Assembly: GCF_018139145.2 (NCBI RefSeq)
Contig: NC_059500.1
Coordinates: forward strand, 33,337,437 to 33,401,436
From: Gymnogyps californianus
Taxonomy: Eukaryota; Chordata; Aves; Accipitriformes; Cathartidae
Direction: 5' to 3'
DNA: 64,000 nt
A model generated the notes under the pieces. It searched no databases. It was not told the DNA's origin and worked only from the letters and a program-made list of their open reading frames with translations. This document shows, piece after piece, positions 13,501 to 24,068 of this stretch; the first letter of the stretch is position 1; every line of letters starts with the position of its first letter. Both the position numbers and the translations under genes were made by a program.

Positions 13501-14250
13501 ACTCCACTCTCACAAACCTTCCAAACAAGATGGAAGCAGCTTGCAATACACCTATTTAAAGGTATTTCAGAAACCCTAGGGCCACTTCTGCCATAAAGCA
13601 GCTGCCTTTGTGGATCACAAAAGACCTTTCAAAGCACACCATTCACACACAGAAAAGCGCATGCCGAGCTCTGGCTCCAGCAGAGCAGACTCACTGGTAT
13701 TACTTCAGCTACGTGTGTGTAACCATCAGGGATCCCTTCTAATTGCAACTGCTTCTGCTACACATTTTCTGTAAGCCCCTGCTGTTTCCCACCCACACAG
13801 GCTGCAAAGTCAAAACACCTTCCCATCAACCTTTACAGGGCCGTCCTACCAGATACGGAAACGCAGATGTGTACGTAGAGGCTGGAGTCATCTTCAGAAA
13901 AACGTTTTTTTCTTAGCATTTTTTCTTTTTTCTTACAGTAGCTGTCTTTTCTAACGAAACTCATTAGGAAATGGCATTTTAAAACTGCTTACATAATATA
14001 TTTAATGTCTGGAAATTCTGATCGGAAACCTATACAAATTAAACCAAGTTCTAATACCCTTTGGTTAAACTGGTTTTGAGGTGATAGCCGGATATAAAAT
14101 AAATCATGGTAAGCAAGAAATTTTTCTTACACAGAATGCAAAATACGTGTGGTTGAGGCAATCTGCTCTAACTCTTCCTCCCGTATTCAGTCTTCCCAGA
14201 ATTATGACTTCAATGAAGAAGAGGACATTCCTTAAACTGCTCTGACAGGC
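10526..14250. other. AT-rich non-coding DNA
   Basis: No exon, RNA gene or intact repeat is recognisable. Small features are a 16-bp direct duplication (AGAAGGTTGAGGATTC, around 11514-11552) and a repeated GTTCTTCCTAAA word near 12277 and 12300. A weak MIR-like stretch lies near 12085-12165, too decayed to call. It is probably intronic. Confidence 0.45.
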
Positions 14251-14838
14251 TGCCCTGGTTTCGGCTGGGATAGAGTTAATTTTCTTCTTAGTAGCTGGTA
14301 CAGTGCTGTGTTTTGGATTTAGTGTGAGAATAATGTTGATAACACACTGATGTTTTAGTTGTTGCTAAGGAGTACTTATGCTAAGTTAAGGACTGTTCAG
14401 TTTCCCATGCTCTGCCAGCAAGAAGGTGTGCAAGAAGCTGGGAGGGAGCATAGCCTGGACAGCTGACCCAAACCAGCCAAAGGGATATTCCATACCATGG
14501 AACATCATGCTCAGTATATAAACGGGGGTGGGGAGTTGGCCAGGAGGGGCCGATCACTGCTCAGGCATCGGTCAGCGGGTGGTGAGCAACTGCATTGTGC
14601 ATCACTTGTCTTTTCTTGGGTTTTATTTCTCTCTTTTTTTTGTTACATTCCTTTTCACTACTATTACTATATTTTTATTATTATTAGTTAGTATTATATT
14701 TTATTTTACTTAAGCTATTAAACACCTCTTATCTCAACCCACGAGTTTTACTTTTTTTTTCCCCAATCCTTCTCCCCATCCCACTGGGAGGGAGCAGCTG
14801 CATGGTGCTTAGTTGCTGGCTGGGGTTAAACCAGGACA
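14251..14838 (+). mobile_element. Solo ERV LTR, well preserved, plus strand (14.25 kb)
   Basis: This 588-bp element starts TGCCCTGGTTTCGGCTGGGA and ends GGGGTTAAACCAGGACA, the terminal words of a bird LTR family I recognise. It has a TATA box (TATATAA, 14515-14521), a T-rich and ATT-rich stretch, an ATTAAA poly(A) signal (14717-14722) and the word CAACCCACGAGTTTTAC downstream. The flanks carry CAGGC (14246-14250) and CAGAC (14839-14843), a 5-bp target-site duplication with one mismatch. No internal retroviral genes are attached, so it is a solo LTR formed by recombination. The 5-bp duplication suits an ERVL-type element, though the class is not proven. The 61-64-codon frames inside are not genes. 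Confidence 0.88.
14515..14521 (+). promoter_or_regulatory. TATA box of the 14.25-kb LTR
   Basis: TATATAA lies about 264 bp into the LTR, where a U3 core promoter is expected. The ATTAAA signal about 200 bp downstream marks the U3-R side. Transcription from it would run on the plus strand, antisense to the MARCHF3 transcript proposed here. Confidence 0.55.
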
Positions 14839-17800
14839 CAGACACTGTAAGAAATGCATACAATCATTTTGGCAGCATACTCAAGAACCTGGGGAGAAGT
14901 GAAAATACTCCACTTGTCAAGATCTGGAAAAATGCATTTGCTGTTCTCTGTCACAAAAAATGGCTTCAGTCTGCTAGATACTGTGGAACAAAAGGGTAAA
15001 AAACTAAACCTGCGTGCTTAGAAGAACAATGTTCCCAGAAGAATAATTTCCATTTGCAAAAAATAGGTTTAGTTTGTTAAAATGAATGGAGATATTCTTA
15101 AAATTAATACAAATACCTTATGCTGACAGCTTCAATGTTCAGGCCTGAATATGATTTTACAAAAAAAAATAGAACATTACAAATGAGCCAAAAGACTTAC
15201 AGGTATTCATCCATATTACCACATGGCAGCTGTCAGGGATAGATTTGTTCATAATCGCTATTTATGGAAATGCTGAACCTAAAGACTGATAAACTGTAGA
15301 CACTTTTGCCATCGCTTCTTTCAAGTATGCCTTGTTTTCTTTGTCAGTCCATATTAGTTACACATTTTTTGGCTACAATCTATTTTATAAATAGACCCCT
15401 CATCTTTTCTGTTTATTTTGAGATATCATGATGTCAAGCACCATGTTTCGCCAGCAGGAATAAGACTGATAATGATTATCTGTGGTATAAGGAAATCAAA
15501 CTGAGCGACAACTAGAAGAGAAAGCTGGTTTTTCAGGAAACAAGCATGCTAGTAATCAGCACTTCTCAGAACAAAACATAACAAATGCATTGCTGTGAGA
15601 TGGGAATTCGTTACAACACCCATGTATCAAATAGAATTTACACAATTGTGGCCTGTTTTTAAAAAATCAGCTTATAAGAATCTGGCTGGCAGCAGCAAAC
15701 CAACAATAACAGAGTGAAATAACCCGAGGAAAAGGGCAACAACAGAACAACTTCTGTGCACTGGGGCAGGGCCCAGAAAAATGCTTCAGACCAGCTTACG
15801 GCTGTGTCCAGCCTTGCTGTCCCAGGTGCACAGACACACCAACTTGTGATCCGTGCAGGGAAACCCTCTCCAAATACTTTGATGGCTGCTATGACAACTG
15901 TAAAACTCTGTCTACATATTTCAATGTTGTGTCCATACGCACACGTTGCTGGGCATGCCATGGATCTTCTTTTATAGATCCGGCATGTGAAGATTACATT
16001 TTGGTTACAGTTAAAATGGTCACTTCTGCCTATGGCCAGGGCTATCTTTTGCCCCATCCCTTTACTGTACATTTCATTACACCAGCCAGATGTGACAACA
16101 CACATTAGCAGGGTTAGTAGGGTTTCATGCTCTCCAAAGGGTAAATGCCCTACACCTTGCAACTGTAGGCTGGTCTTCACAGGCATATGCATACCTGCTT
16201 GTCGCACTGGTGCTGCTGGAGCCTGGAAAAGTTCTGGTCTGGGGTCAGCGTGGGACACCACAGTAGGGATGATGCCAAAGGAGGGTATGTTTACAGAAGC
16301 TTTTGCAGGCAAAGAGGAACCTCGATCTACCTAATGCTCCCAGCCAAGCCAGAGCATGTATGACTGGGTTTTGGCACACGGGCCAATACGAGGTAATAAC
16401 TCTAATGAAGCCTGGAGTAGAGGCAGAACAATTTTGCCCCTACCTGCAAAACACTCCTTAAATGTACCCTGAGGACCCATTAGATGGGGCTGGGTTGCAT
16501 ACTAGCACAGCTATACAGCTTCTGAAATAGAGCTGGATTCTCTCTGCAGCCCTGAGCACAGGGAGAGTGAGCAGATGCCTGCTTGTACCCGAGGATGTAC
16601 CCATACCCACCAGTCTTATAGGCACATTACCTGCAGAAGACCTTAAGCAAGCTGTGGTTTTCACTAGCAAATAAACACTATTTCCACTCCTATTTAGATG
16701 AAATCTAACTGGCCTGAGGAGTAATTCAGGAGCTTATGTACACATCGCAGTTGCTTCCAGCCTAACTCCAACCCAAGGCCTAAGTTTGTTCAGCTTCGTT
16801 AAATAGCTGCTGTTCCTAGAGCTGAGCGACCTCTACACAGGAGCTATGAGGCTGTCACCTCTCAGTCTTGCTTTCTGTAGCTAACTGGAAATGGCAAGGC
16901 TCATTAAGCTTCAGCAGCCAGGTTGTTAGTTACCTTATCCATGAATACCGTATGGATGATGTTATTAGCCATTACTCTGCATTGGGCAATATAAATTTGT
17001 GAACAGACCTCCTATTGTCAGCATGCGCCCACGCAACTCTAAATAACATCACCGCTGAGAGGAAAAAAATAAGAATATGAAGGTGCCGCTAGAGATTAAA
17101 GCACCATGGTCCCAGGAGACAGAAATTTTCTAAGTGACATTCAGCAAACCACATGGGCTACAGTTCCTTCATTTAAGCCAAGTTGCAGTGTTAGGACTAC
17201 ATTCCTTCCCCCTATTAACCCTGGTACTGATTCTTGTTCACTCCCTTTCGTTGGTAACCTACAGTGATCCACCTCTGGGTGCTGAACTATCCCCAAATTA
17301 GTCCTACTAGAAAACAAACAAGCAGTTTTCTGCTGGTGTACCTCTCTGAGCCAGCTCACCACTGAGCCAGCCCTGGCCCATTTCTCCAGATCACCTCCTT
17401 GGACAATGCTCCTTCCCACTTTTAAGGGGCCAGCTTCCTTCTTGCAAGCAATGCTGCGAGCCCTCTGGCCTCTGCAAAGCCTCAGGCACAGCAGGTTTGT
17501 TTCAGCACCACTGAGCACCCGGCAGAAAGGAAGGAGGGTCTTCTTCTAGGCAGCTGTGGTGGAGGTGTCCTGGAACAGGAGGATGTTTGAAGGGTCCCTT
17601 GGCTCACAGGGAGAGGAGACAAACTCAGAGCATGGAGCTGAAGTTTGGCATACCCCTCCGTTCAAATTCCCACAAAGTTTCAGGACTGGCTCCATCACAG
17701 CAAGACAAGGGAGTTTCTGGGAACAGATTAAGGAACAGCCCTAGTCTTCTCTCGTGGTATAAGTATCTTCCACCAGTTTCTCCATCATTTGTACAAGTAC

Positions 17801-18059
17801 AAATTTCTTGGGCATTGAAAAGCTCTCTGTATGATTCAATAGTCCCAAGCACAACATGCTCTGTGCTTGCCATTTCTCCACATAATAAAAGTTTTTGTTT
17901 GTTCGTTCTTCATGTAAAACATACTGCTGAGAAGCGGACACAATTCAAAAAAATTGTAAATGAGGGGAAATACAGAAAACACACATGGAACATGTAAGTT
18001 TATCTCCTTTACTGATCTCCCGGACATAATTAAAGAGATATCACCATGATTACTATAGT
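14839..18059. other. Non-coding DNA with unassigned overlapping open frames near 16 kb
   Basis: The longest frame is 217 codons on the minus strand (16312-15659), overlapped by 73- and 115-codon frames on the plus strand. I recognise no domain in any of them. The minus frame is cysteine-rich with a hydrophobic C-terminus (LLLPFSSGYFTLLLLVCCC) but has no clear start context. Overlap on both strands suggests locally stop-poor sequence of intermediate GC content, or an old repeat, rather than a gene. The rest of the stretch shows nothing I can name. Confidence 0.4.
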
Positions 18060-18170
18060 AGTGCCTGCTCATGTCCAAGCACAGGGACCTACTGCACCAG
18101 GCACTGTACAAACACAGAAGGGTGATTGAAATCCTTGTCCTGAATTGTTTAGAGTGCGCAGGCTGACACT
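18060..18170 (+). repeat. Ancient L3/CR1-like 3' tail remnant
   Basis: The words ACTGCACCAGGCACTGTACAA and ACACAG, a degraded 'ccttgtcctgaa', then 'tttagagtg' follow the order of an old amniote repeat tail, roughly GGCGCTGTACAAACACA, then GTCCCTGCCCC, then AGAGCTTACAATCT. The copy is decayed and the family name is uncertain. Confidence 0.4.
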
Positions 18171-21100
18171 GAGCAGAGAAAAGGAAAACAGAAAAGCACA
18201 ATGATGATCTTGGTGAAAATACTGGTTCTACCACCTATGTTTCAGAAGGGGAAGGCTAGCAAGGAAAGAAAAAGTGTGAGGTAAACACCGGCAAAATGGA
18301 AAAACAAGAAAGCGCAAGAGCTTAAGGTAGAAAAAAGGGAAGAAAGACAAGGAAGTGTGGAAGGATGCTAAAGTGCCAAGACAGGGGATGTGGACATACT
18401 CCGGGTCAGAAACAGACATGCCTGAGACAGATTTAACATGTGGTTTTGTTAAAATTAAGTGTTGTGTGGATGTTACCATTTTAAATTCCATCTTAAAATG
18501 CTGTTTCTCAGATTTTTCAAGGGGCATGAACAAGGTGTGGTAAAACTATTGTGAATAAATGAGTCTCACATCAAAAACGGAGGTTTTTCAACATGAAGTC
18601 CACCCACGGATACCACATCCTTATATTGGGAAAAACTTACTGATACATTTCATCTCAGGTCTTAATCGGAATCTGAGCATTTAGTTTCTGGGAGCCATCA
18701 ACCTGTGAGTACCTCTGAGATCCCAGTCTCCCATGGGAGAGGCAGGGCTGCTCGGGAGCTCTGCCGGGAGGGGACACCAAGGGTACTCAAGAGACCGAGG
18801 AGCACCCTGTTGGGCTGAGATGGATTCATGCTAGGATTAGTGCTGACCTCAAACACAGTTTGGAAACTAAGCATTTCACCTCAGAAATGCCCAAACAAAA
18901 TGCTCTGAGACTTCCAAGGGGGAATTTTTTGAATTTTCCACTAAAAGACTTTAATTTCAGGATGGAAGCAAGTATCACGATACCAGAATTTTTAACATAA
19001 GAATCCCCATTTTGAGAGTTTACCCAGGAGAGCTGTGGCAGAGTTGTGCTAGTCTTCAGGAAGAAACAGCTCCTTCCTCTCTCCCTTCCTCCTCCTCCCT
19101 CAAAACCTCAAGAGAACCACAACAACTTAGACTGCCATCATGCCAGCGAGAATTTTATATTAAACGATTGCCCTCGGCCGCCCTTGGCCACCCTCAGCCA
19201 TTCAGCTGAATTAAATCAAAGGGACTGCTGGCAGGCTTAAAAGTAGGCATGTGTTTAAAAGCTTTGCTGGCTTTGTTGCTGCAGTGGAAAAAAGGAAGTT
19301 GAAGAGGCATCAATCTAGAATTGAAAATATCATCAATATCTCCAAGACACAAAATATAATTGGAATTAATAATTAATTCCAGTCTACAGTGCCTTGCATG
19401 AAGCTTAACTGAGAGGAAAGTGAGAGATACTAGCTCTTTTTCCCTTCCTGCTATTTTATATTCATGTGAAAACAGGTTCAGTAATCAGAAGAGAGATATA
19501 AGACCCTGTGCTGTGGGAAGGGGTGTATCATAGTAAGGGAACTGAGAAATAACTACAGCACAGCACCGAGTGGACTGACATAGCAAGGATGACATATGGG
19601 TAAGGCGAGAATTCCTTGATAAGCGTTCTACTTTGTATTATCACTTTGGTGATTTTCAGTACTTCGATTTTGTGACAAGCCTTCCTGCACAGTGTCATTA
19701 ATATCCTTCCTCCCTTTAAGACTGTGGCTCTAAGCAGCAGCAGTATTTCTTCCTGCCAGCTTCCAGAAGGAAAGGAAGACATCCCCCTCAGCAGTGGAAG
19801 TCTACTGTGCCTACCTTGGTAATGCTCTCACGTACTTTTCCTCGGTCTATAATCTATGTTCTATTTCAAACGAAGGATGCCCACAATGGCTTTTCTGGGC
19901 TTGCTCTAGCTAGCTGGCGTAATCTTTAGGGTAATATGTCATTCGATCAACGATGATCTGAGGATGAATCCATTCAGAAGGCTGGCAAAAACAACCCCTC
20001 TAAAATTTGTATCAAGGGACCTGGAGAAAAAACTAATTGCAAAGAACAAGTTGTGCAGATGCTAGCTGTGTTTTCAAATGTAGATGAAGTTTCTAATACT
20101 ACACACATCTCTGAAAGAGTTTCTATCTACTGCAGAGAAGGAACAAACAATACTCTATACAAATTCAGGAAGGTGTTGGAAGAGAGAGCGCAGACATATG
20201 CCGATTTTCCTTTTAGAGAAGCCACATATTTCACCGGCAACATGCCAGATTTCCTCTCTTCCCCACCATCTTTGTTGTTTTCTCTTTCTCTCCTACTTTT
20301 CTTTCTGGTGTTCTCCAATACAACCCTGCAGGCTGTGAACATACACATTACAACTAGTGTTACGGGAGTCAGCCGAGCCATCAGAAACAGTGTAGGCACA
20401 TTAATACAGAAGACAAATTAGCATGTGTGAAGACAATGGCAAAAGCACAGCCAGTACCTGAGCTTGACCATCTCTACCTAGTGCTGCAGCCAGAGGTTTG
20501 GTGAAGAAGGACTGGCTTTTTTGTCTCCATGAAGTCCTGCTTCATCCACATGCCACACTGGCGCCCAGCTGTGGGGAGGAGCAACTGAGCAAGCTAGAAA
20601 ACTGTCTCCCTGATCTCCCCCTGACTTTCCATGTTTTCTCCTCCTGTCTCTCACACAGTCACGGCTGCACCCCCACAACAGCGTGACACTAGGCTGTGAT
20701 ACTTGTTTGGCAGCACTCTGCCAGAGGGCCATGTTATATAGCTGTTGTTACTTCTTTAATGTTCAACTGCATATGAAACATTTGAAGCTAATCCAACTCC
20801 AGTAGTGTCAAAGGAGGATGCAAAACCACCACTGTTCCTGTCTACTGTCCAGCCACTGCAGACAGACAGACTAGTCTCAGGCAGGGTCCTGAAGGTCAGT
20901 ATCCACAGTATCTGCAGCTAATCAGTGGTGGAAGGAGGAATTTTAGAATAAAATTTGCAGCTACAACACAGAATGTGCTATCATATCTGCATTAATTAGC
21001 TGTGCTATCTTTGGAGGAGCTCTCTTGGGTACGGTAATACCCATTGCCCTATGCCATTTTGACATGCTTCAAAAGTCTTAACTATCTGCTCACACAGAGG

Positions 21101-22784
21101 TGGTGTTACATCACCCTGGCTGCTTTGATGAATGCTCTACAGCAAGGTTCATCCAAGGGGGAAAATCAGTGGGACCCACCTTACAAGCTACACCTAACAG
21201 GAAGCCACCATGGCCATCAGCATGCCATGGGATAGCAGAGGCAGCCCACCTTCCCAACCCTACGCAGGGCTGAGAAGTCCAGATGGGACCCAAAGCATTT
21301 TCTTCTCCTTCTGCAGAAAGCCATGGCAGGGTAAGGCAGAAAGCCCCACCAGAATCTGACTGTTGCACGTCAGAAGAAACCAGCAGAAACCAGGGTATCA
21401 TTTTTGCACCACAGCTCCGAGAGAATAAAGAACTTTCCAACGGCAAGTCCAAAGACACTTTGAGGAGCCCCCGACAGTGTTTCATCCTCATGCAAAGAGA
21501 AGGCGGCTCTGCCAGTACGTATGCCACAAGAACTATAATTATCCTGATGCATTTTAATAAGCATTATATGCAAAATTGTATTTTGATACACCAAAATAGC
21601 TCTCATCCTAATTACAGACATTTGAAGTAGTAGATATTACTCATCCATTTAGAGCTCAAGCCTGTGAGCCGCTAGGCAGTTTAAAACATGCTTGAATGTC
21701 TGCTGTGGATGGAGCCTGTCTTTAACAGCAAGTGAAGACCACACAGAAGTTATAGGCTCGATACAGAATTTACCTGTGAAATCCTGCAACCTATAATAAG
21801 CAACAGATCAGAACAGATGATAGACAAGGTCCCTTCTCACTGGGAAATCTGGCGACCAGCTAATCTGTACATTCCCAGATGAGTCTATTACCCGAGTAAG
21901 CCTGTAACTACCGCACACATGCACTCCATCATCTGGAATTTTCACAACATACATCGTACACCCTGAGATACTGTCACAATAGTCATTAACGCAGAAAGAC
22001 AAGTTGCAAGGTGGCTGCTTCATCAGCTTAACAGACTGCAACAGACTAAGCCATTAGCAATTAATTAAAGGTCAATGACATTTAAAACCCTAAAGAACGC
22101 ACATCCCAGACTATTTATAATTGGCAAATACACTTAGACAAATCAAGCCATAATGCCGCTAATTGTTGTCTGCTGCCGCTCTCCACCTTATCCCCCTCCC
22201 TTTACAAACCGTGGGGACCATAGCAGGGTTACCTACAGGAGTGCTCTGCTGGGGATCAGCACCAGACGGTTTCCAACACCGTGCACTGGCAGCCTGGTCT
22301 GAAGCCCACGGACATGAGTCATCATCAGTGAGAGTTTTTCTGTTTATTTCAACGGGCATTGGATGGGCTGTAAACATCCTTGCCAAAACCAGTCATTTCT
22401 AATAGATAAATATCCTCTGCTTTCACTGGTTTCATGACTTTGAAATGCCTAGATTACTCTGTACAGTCAGAGTTGAGACATTACTTGGCATACCTCCTGC
22501 ACAAGCTATCAACAGCCCATGTCCAAAGATGAGTGCAACACAGGGTTAAAATTAAGTTTAAAAATTTGTTGACATTGAAAGTTAAACTCCTCTGACATAT
22601 GCGGGCATTATTACTGAGCAGTTTCATAATCCCTTATATCTGCAAAGAGCCATACAATCCTTGGCTAGTAAAAGGAAAAGAAAAAAAAAAAGGAAAAAGG
22701 ATATGAAACTCCAAGGCTGACTCTCAGAAATGGCTAGGGTTTGTCACAACCTCAGTAACAGAACAAAAACTGTGTTTCTTGTCT
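18171..22784. other. AT-rich non-coding DNA
   Basis: Several overlapping frames of 80-140 codons occur (for example 20053-20421 plus and 21527-21111 minus). None has a recognisable domain or splice context. I see no exon or named repeat. It is probably the 5' part of the intron downstream of the CpG-island exon. Confidence 0.4.
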
Positions 22785-22805
22785 CCCCCCCCCCCCCCCC
22801 CCCCC
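22785..22805. repeat. Poly-C tract of 21 bases
   Basis: An uninterrupted run of 21 C, preceded by CTTGTCT and followed by GGAAAG. It lies about 300 bp from the CpG island edge. Such a run can form an i-motif or, on the other strand, G-quadruplexes, and its length is likely to be unstable or miscalled. Confidence 0.9.
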
Positions 22806-23043
22806 GGAAAGTCCCGAAGGTAATTCTGGCTGAAAGAGTGTTCAGCTAGATCACTTTAACCTGGACATTTTTACTGTTAGTACTGTTTTGGGTTTGGGTT
22901 TTTTTTTTTGATGATAGAGTTAAAATCAAACCTCAGCTACACTACCAAAAAACCCCAGTAGTAGTAATAATTCATCTCTGTATAGATAACGCACTCTTCA
23001 CAGAGCCAGGCATTTTTATTTGCATGTGTCCAATTACACTTAC

Positions 23044-24010
23044 TTCATTCACCCGGACCCTCAGCTGTCCTTCCAAAACACAAACTAAACAGCCAAACAA
23101 ACAAAAACAAAGCCACGACCAGAAGCCGCCAACCCCCGAGCGACCCACGTACCGCGCCTTCGGTTCGGCTGGCGCCGCAGGACTTCGCTGCCATCAATCC
23201 ACGCGCGGGCAGACGCTCACGCACAGACTTCCTCTCCTCCTCCTCGCGGGGACGGGACGTGTCCTCTCCTCCTCCTCCTGCTGCTGCTGCTGCTCTCCCC
23301 GGCGCGGACGCGGTGTATTTCCACAGACGGGCCGTAAGGCAGCGGCGGGGACGGGCGCGGAGGCGAGCGCTCGCGAAGTTCAGGGACGCAGCCGGGCTCT
23401 CCGAGGCGGCGGCGGCCCCTCGGGAAACCAGCGACGTGCGTGGGGACGCGGATGGCCGCCGCCGCGGCAGATCCGCGGGCAGAAACGCGGAGAGCGGCGC
23501 TGCCGCGGACGCAGCGGCGGCACCGCCACCCGCCCCACGGTCACGCCGCCACCGTCCGGCACCGCCGCCCCTCCCACGCGCGACGGGCCCGCGCCTCCAG
23601 CCCCCTCCCGGGGGGCCGCCGCCTCCCGCGGCCGGGCCGGGCCGCTTCCTCCCGCCGCCGTTACTTGCCGCGGCCACCTGCAAAGAGGCGACGTGCCTCC
23701 CCGGCGGCCGGGGCGCCCGAGCGGCACCCGCTCGCCCCGCCGGCCGCCTGTCCCGCCGCTCCGCTCCCGCCGTTCGCCGCCGCGGGCAGCCCCGCGCTCG
23801 CCCCTTCGCTCGCTCGCTCGCTCACCCTGCGCCGCGCAGCCCGGAGCCGGGCGGGCGGGAGGCTGCAGCGCGGCCCCGCCGCCGCCGCCGCTCCTCACAA
23901 CTCATTGACCCGCGCGGCGGCGGCGCGGTGCGGTCCCGCCCCCGCCGGCAGTGCCGCTGGGCGGGAGCCGGCAGGTAGCGAAAGCCGCCTGTCGGTGTTG
24001 GTGATGGCGG
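23044..24010 (-). other. MARCHF3: Candidate first exon region, probably MARCHF3 5' UTR
   Basis: At the lower edge of the CpG island the minus strand reads GAATGAA then GTAAGTGTAATT, a near-ideal splice donor with GT at 23043-23042. It marks the exact change from GC-rich to AT-rich sequence, as at the end of a CpG-island first exon. Human MARCHF3 is transcribed in the same direction as C5orf63 and starts a short distance past the C5orf63 3' end. Here the gap between this island and the C5orf63 stop is about 8 kb. No MARCHF3 coding exon (RING-CH motif) is in the window, so the name rests on synteny alone. The transcription start is unknown; a lncRNA is the main alternative. Confidence 0.4.
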
Positions 24011-24030
24011 GAACAGTGCGAGACCCGCGT
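23115..24030. promoter_or_regulatory. CpG island 1 (probable MARCHF3 promoter)
   Basis: About 0.9 kb of very GC- and CpG-rich DNA with sharp edges against AT-rich flanks. It contains a (CTG)5 run at 23278-23292, a (CGCT)n run at about 23807-23823 and many GGCGG/CCGCC words that could bind Sp1-type factors. Open frames of 170-294 codons exist on both strands but are low-complexity Arg/Pro/Ala/Gly translations, typical of islands rather than genes. An island of this size is expected at a broadly expressed gene promoter. Confidence 0.85.
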
Positions 24031-24038
24031 CTAGATTA

Positions 24039-24068
24039 AAAAAACAAACAAACAAACAAACAAAAAAA
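24039..24068. repeat. (AAAC)n microsatellite
   Basis: Repeated CAAA units border the upper edge of CpG island 1 and run into a short A-rich stretch. Confidence 0.85.
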
